Shown here piece after piece: positions 62,597 to 64,000 of a stretch of 64,000 nt of DNA; within the stretch, counting starts at the first letter, position 1, and the number at the start of each line of letters is the position of its first letter. Below the pieces are notes generated by a model. That model searched no databases and was not told the origin of the DNA. It saw only the letters and a list, made by a program, of their open reading frames with translations. The stretch is taken from the NCBI GenBank assembly GCA_017626555.1, contig JAGAIM010000062.1, positions 26,577-90,576 of the forward strand. The letters are read 5' to 3'. The translations under genes and the position numbers were made by a program. The stretch is from Bacteroidales bacterium. GTDB taxonomy: Bacteria > Bacteroidota > Bacteroidia > Bacteroidales > UBA932.

Positions 62597-64000
62597 TTAC
62601 TTGCCTTCGAGTTGGCTCTTAAGTGCTGCAAGAGCATCGAGGTCACCAAGAGTAGTCTTCTCTACGCTTGAGTTGATCTTCTTGACAGCCTTCTTAGTGT
62701 TGTCAGCCTCAGCAGCAGCACGCTCTGCACGAGCCTCTACAGCAGCAGCGTAAGTCTTAGCGTGTGAAAGAGTTACCTTCTTAGCGCTACGCTTGAGTTC
62801 TGTAACCTTGAATGAGAGAGTCTCACCTGTTACAGGCATCTTGCCGTCTTCCTTAACGAGTTCGCGGTTGAAGCAGAATGCGTCAACGTCGCCCTCGAGT
62901 TCAACTACAGCACCCTTTTCGTTTACAGAAGCGATCTTAGCCTCAACTACAGTACCAACTGCATACTTAGCCTCGATCTCATCCCAAGGATTTGGAAGGA
63001 GTTGCTTGTGGCCGAGTGAGAGTTTGTGGTTCTCCTCATCGAAGTCAAGGATTACAACCTCGATAGTGTCACCTGCAGCGATGATTTCTGATGGATGCTT
63101 GATCTTGTTCCAAGAGAGGTCGCTGATGTGTACGAGACCCTCGATTCCCTCCTCGAGTTCAGCGAATACGCCGAAGTTAGTGATATTGCGAACAGTTGCT
63201 GTGTGCTGTGAACCTACTGCATACTTCTCACGGATGTTCTCCCAAGGGTTAGCAACGAGTTGCTTGAGACCGAGAGACATCTTCTTCTCCTCGCGGTCGA
63301 GAGTAAGGATCTGTGCCTCAACCTCATCACCTGCCTTAAGGAAGTCAGAAGCAATGCGGAGTCTTGGTGACCAAGACATCTCAGATACGTGGATAAGACC
63401 CTCAACACCTGGCTCGATCTCTACGAATGCGCCATAGTCAGCGATAAGAACAACCTTACCCTTAACCTTGTCACCTACCTTAAGGTTTGCATCGAGTGCA
63501 TCCCAAGGGTGCTGGCAGAGTTGCTTGAGACCTAGAGCGATTCTCTTCTTAGACTCATCGAAGTCGAGGATAACGACGTTGATCTTCTGGTCGAGAGCAA
63601 CAACTTCCTCTGGGTGGTTGATACGTCCCCAAGAGAGGTCTGTGATGTGGATGAGACCGTCAACACCGCCGAGGTCAACGAATACACCGTAACCTGTGAT
63701 GTTCTTGACTGTACCCTCAAGCACCTGACCCTTCTCGAGTTTGCCGATGATCTCGCTCTTCTGCTGCTCGAGTTCTGCCTCGATAAGTGCCTTGTGAGAA
63801 ACGACAACATTGCGGAACTCCTGGTTGATCTTGACGATCTTGAAGTCCATATTTGTGTCAACATACTGATCGTAGTCGCGGATAGGCTTGATGTCGATCT
63901 GTGAACCTGGGAGGAATGCCTCGATTCCGAATACGTCCACGATCATACCACCCTTTGTACGAGTCTTCACGTAACCCTTTACGATCTCGTCTGCTGCGTA
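62597..64000 (-). CDS. rpsA: 30S ribosomal protein S1 (partial, N-terminus beyond window)
   Basis: The frame stays open to the window end, so the start is missing; an internal GTG at 63970 is not the real start. About 467 residues are visible. They include the end of one S1 repeat (TRTKGGMIVDVFGIEAFLPG) and four further OB-fold repeats: GTVKNITGYGVFVDLGGVDG, GKVVLIADYGAFVEIEPGVEG, ATVRNITNFGVFAELEEGIEG and a more diverged AKIASVNEKGAVVELEGDVD. The C-terminus is Ala/Lys-rich. S1 holds mRNA on the 30S subunit. It is followed by rnz after 3 nt. Confidence 0.97.
   Translation of the reverse strand, partial: YAADEIVKGYVKTRTKGGMIVDVFGIEAFLPGSQIDIKPIRDYDQYVDTNMDFKIVKINQEFRNVVVSHKALIEAELEQQKSEIIGKLEKGQVLEGTVKNITGYGVFVDLGGVDGLIHITDLSWGRINHPEEVVALDQKINVVILDFDESKKRIALGLKQLCQHPWDALDANLKVGDKVKGKVVLIADYGAFVEIEPGVEGLIHVSEMSWSPRLRIASDFLKAGDEVEAQILTLDREEKKMSLGLKQLVANPWENIREKYAVGSQHTATVRNITNFGVFAELEEGIEGLVHISDLSWNKIKHPSEIIAAGDTIEVVILDFDEENHKLSLGHKQLLPNPWDEIEAKYAVGTVVEAKIASVNEKGAVVELEGDVDAFCFNRELVKEDGKMPVTGETLSFKVTELKRSAKKVTLSHAKTYAAAVEARAERAAAEADNTKKAVKKINSSVEKTTLGDLDALAALKSQLEGK

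Overview
The window looks like chromosomal DNA of a gut-type Bacteroidota, most likely order Bacteroidales. The sequence shows a SusC/SusD pair, a hybrid two-component regulator, many Bacteroidota lipoprotein signal peptides, promoters of the TTTG-N19/21-TAnnTTTG type, the DUF4290/FtsK/LolA block and an AddAB-like nuclease pair. No rRNA, tRNA, CRISPR array, intact insertion sequence or prophage was seen.

Layout. (1) 1-19408, minus strand: an eight-gene pectin utilisation locus. It reads GH28 polygalacturonase, CE12-CE8 esterase fusion, hybrid two-component regulator, GH105-PL1 fusion, PL1 pectate lyase, SusC, SusD and a DUF4957/DUF5123-like lipoprotein cut by the window start. Most gaps are 1-29 nt, with one ATGA overlap and a 182-nt gap before susC. 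(2) 19496-22777, minus: ackA-ptb-buk acyl-phosphate fermentation operon, closed by a hairpin terminator and sharing a symmetric divergent promoter with comEC. (3) 22894-28088: a short ComEC, ApbE, a FISUMP lipoprotein, and LemA with two TPM-domain proteins. (4) 28095-38084, minus: LolA-like, FtsK, DUF4290, AddA-like and AddB-like genes. (5) 38299-39025: a 41-residue rubredoxin too short for usual ORF cut-offs, then a reverse-type rubrerythrin, then a large branched palindrome. (6) 39142-44447, minus: S4 protein, ManA with a Cys/His-rich insert, DUF697 membrane protein, a three-gene envelope-stress-like cluster, and Pgi. (7) 44630-54986: GDPD, UmuDC (minus), a GNAT-like gene coupled to mtgA, PurC, and an operon of sialate-esterase-like, two SDRs, DJ-1 and VOC proteins. 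(8) 55033-58666: metallophosphoesterase, RluA and DnaK. (9) 58667-59576 is the only stretch over 300 nt without an intact gene. It holds two transposase tails, a CoA-transferase remnant and several hairpins. (10) 59577-64000, minus: MltG, a LysM glucosaminidase, RNase Z and ribosomal protein S1 (cut by the window end).

How the genes fit together (inference). The pectin locus would sense, de-esterify, cleave and import homogalacturonan. A fructuronate-reductase-like SDR at 51683-52495 could serve uronate catabolism. The ackA-ptb-buk operon would recover ATP from the acyl-phosphates formed by fermentation. No single large undescribed system is evident. The best leads are the GH105-PL1 fusion, the metal-ligand-rich ManA insert, the alternating repeats between umuDC and the GNAT-like gene, the branched palindrome at 39034-39138, a shared AACAGTTTCT promoter extension, and the gene graveyard between dnaK and mltG.
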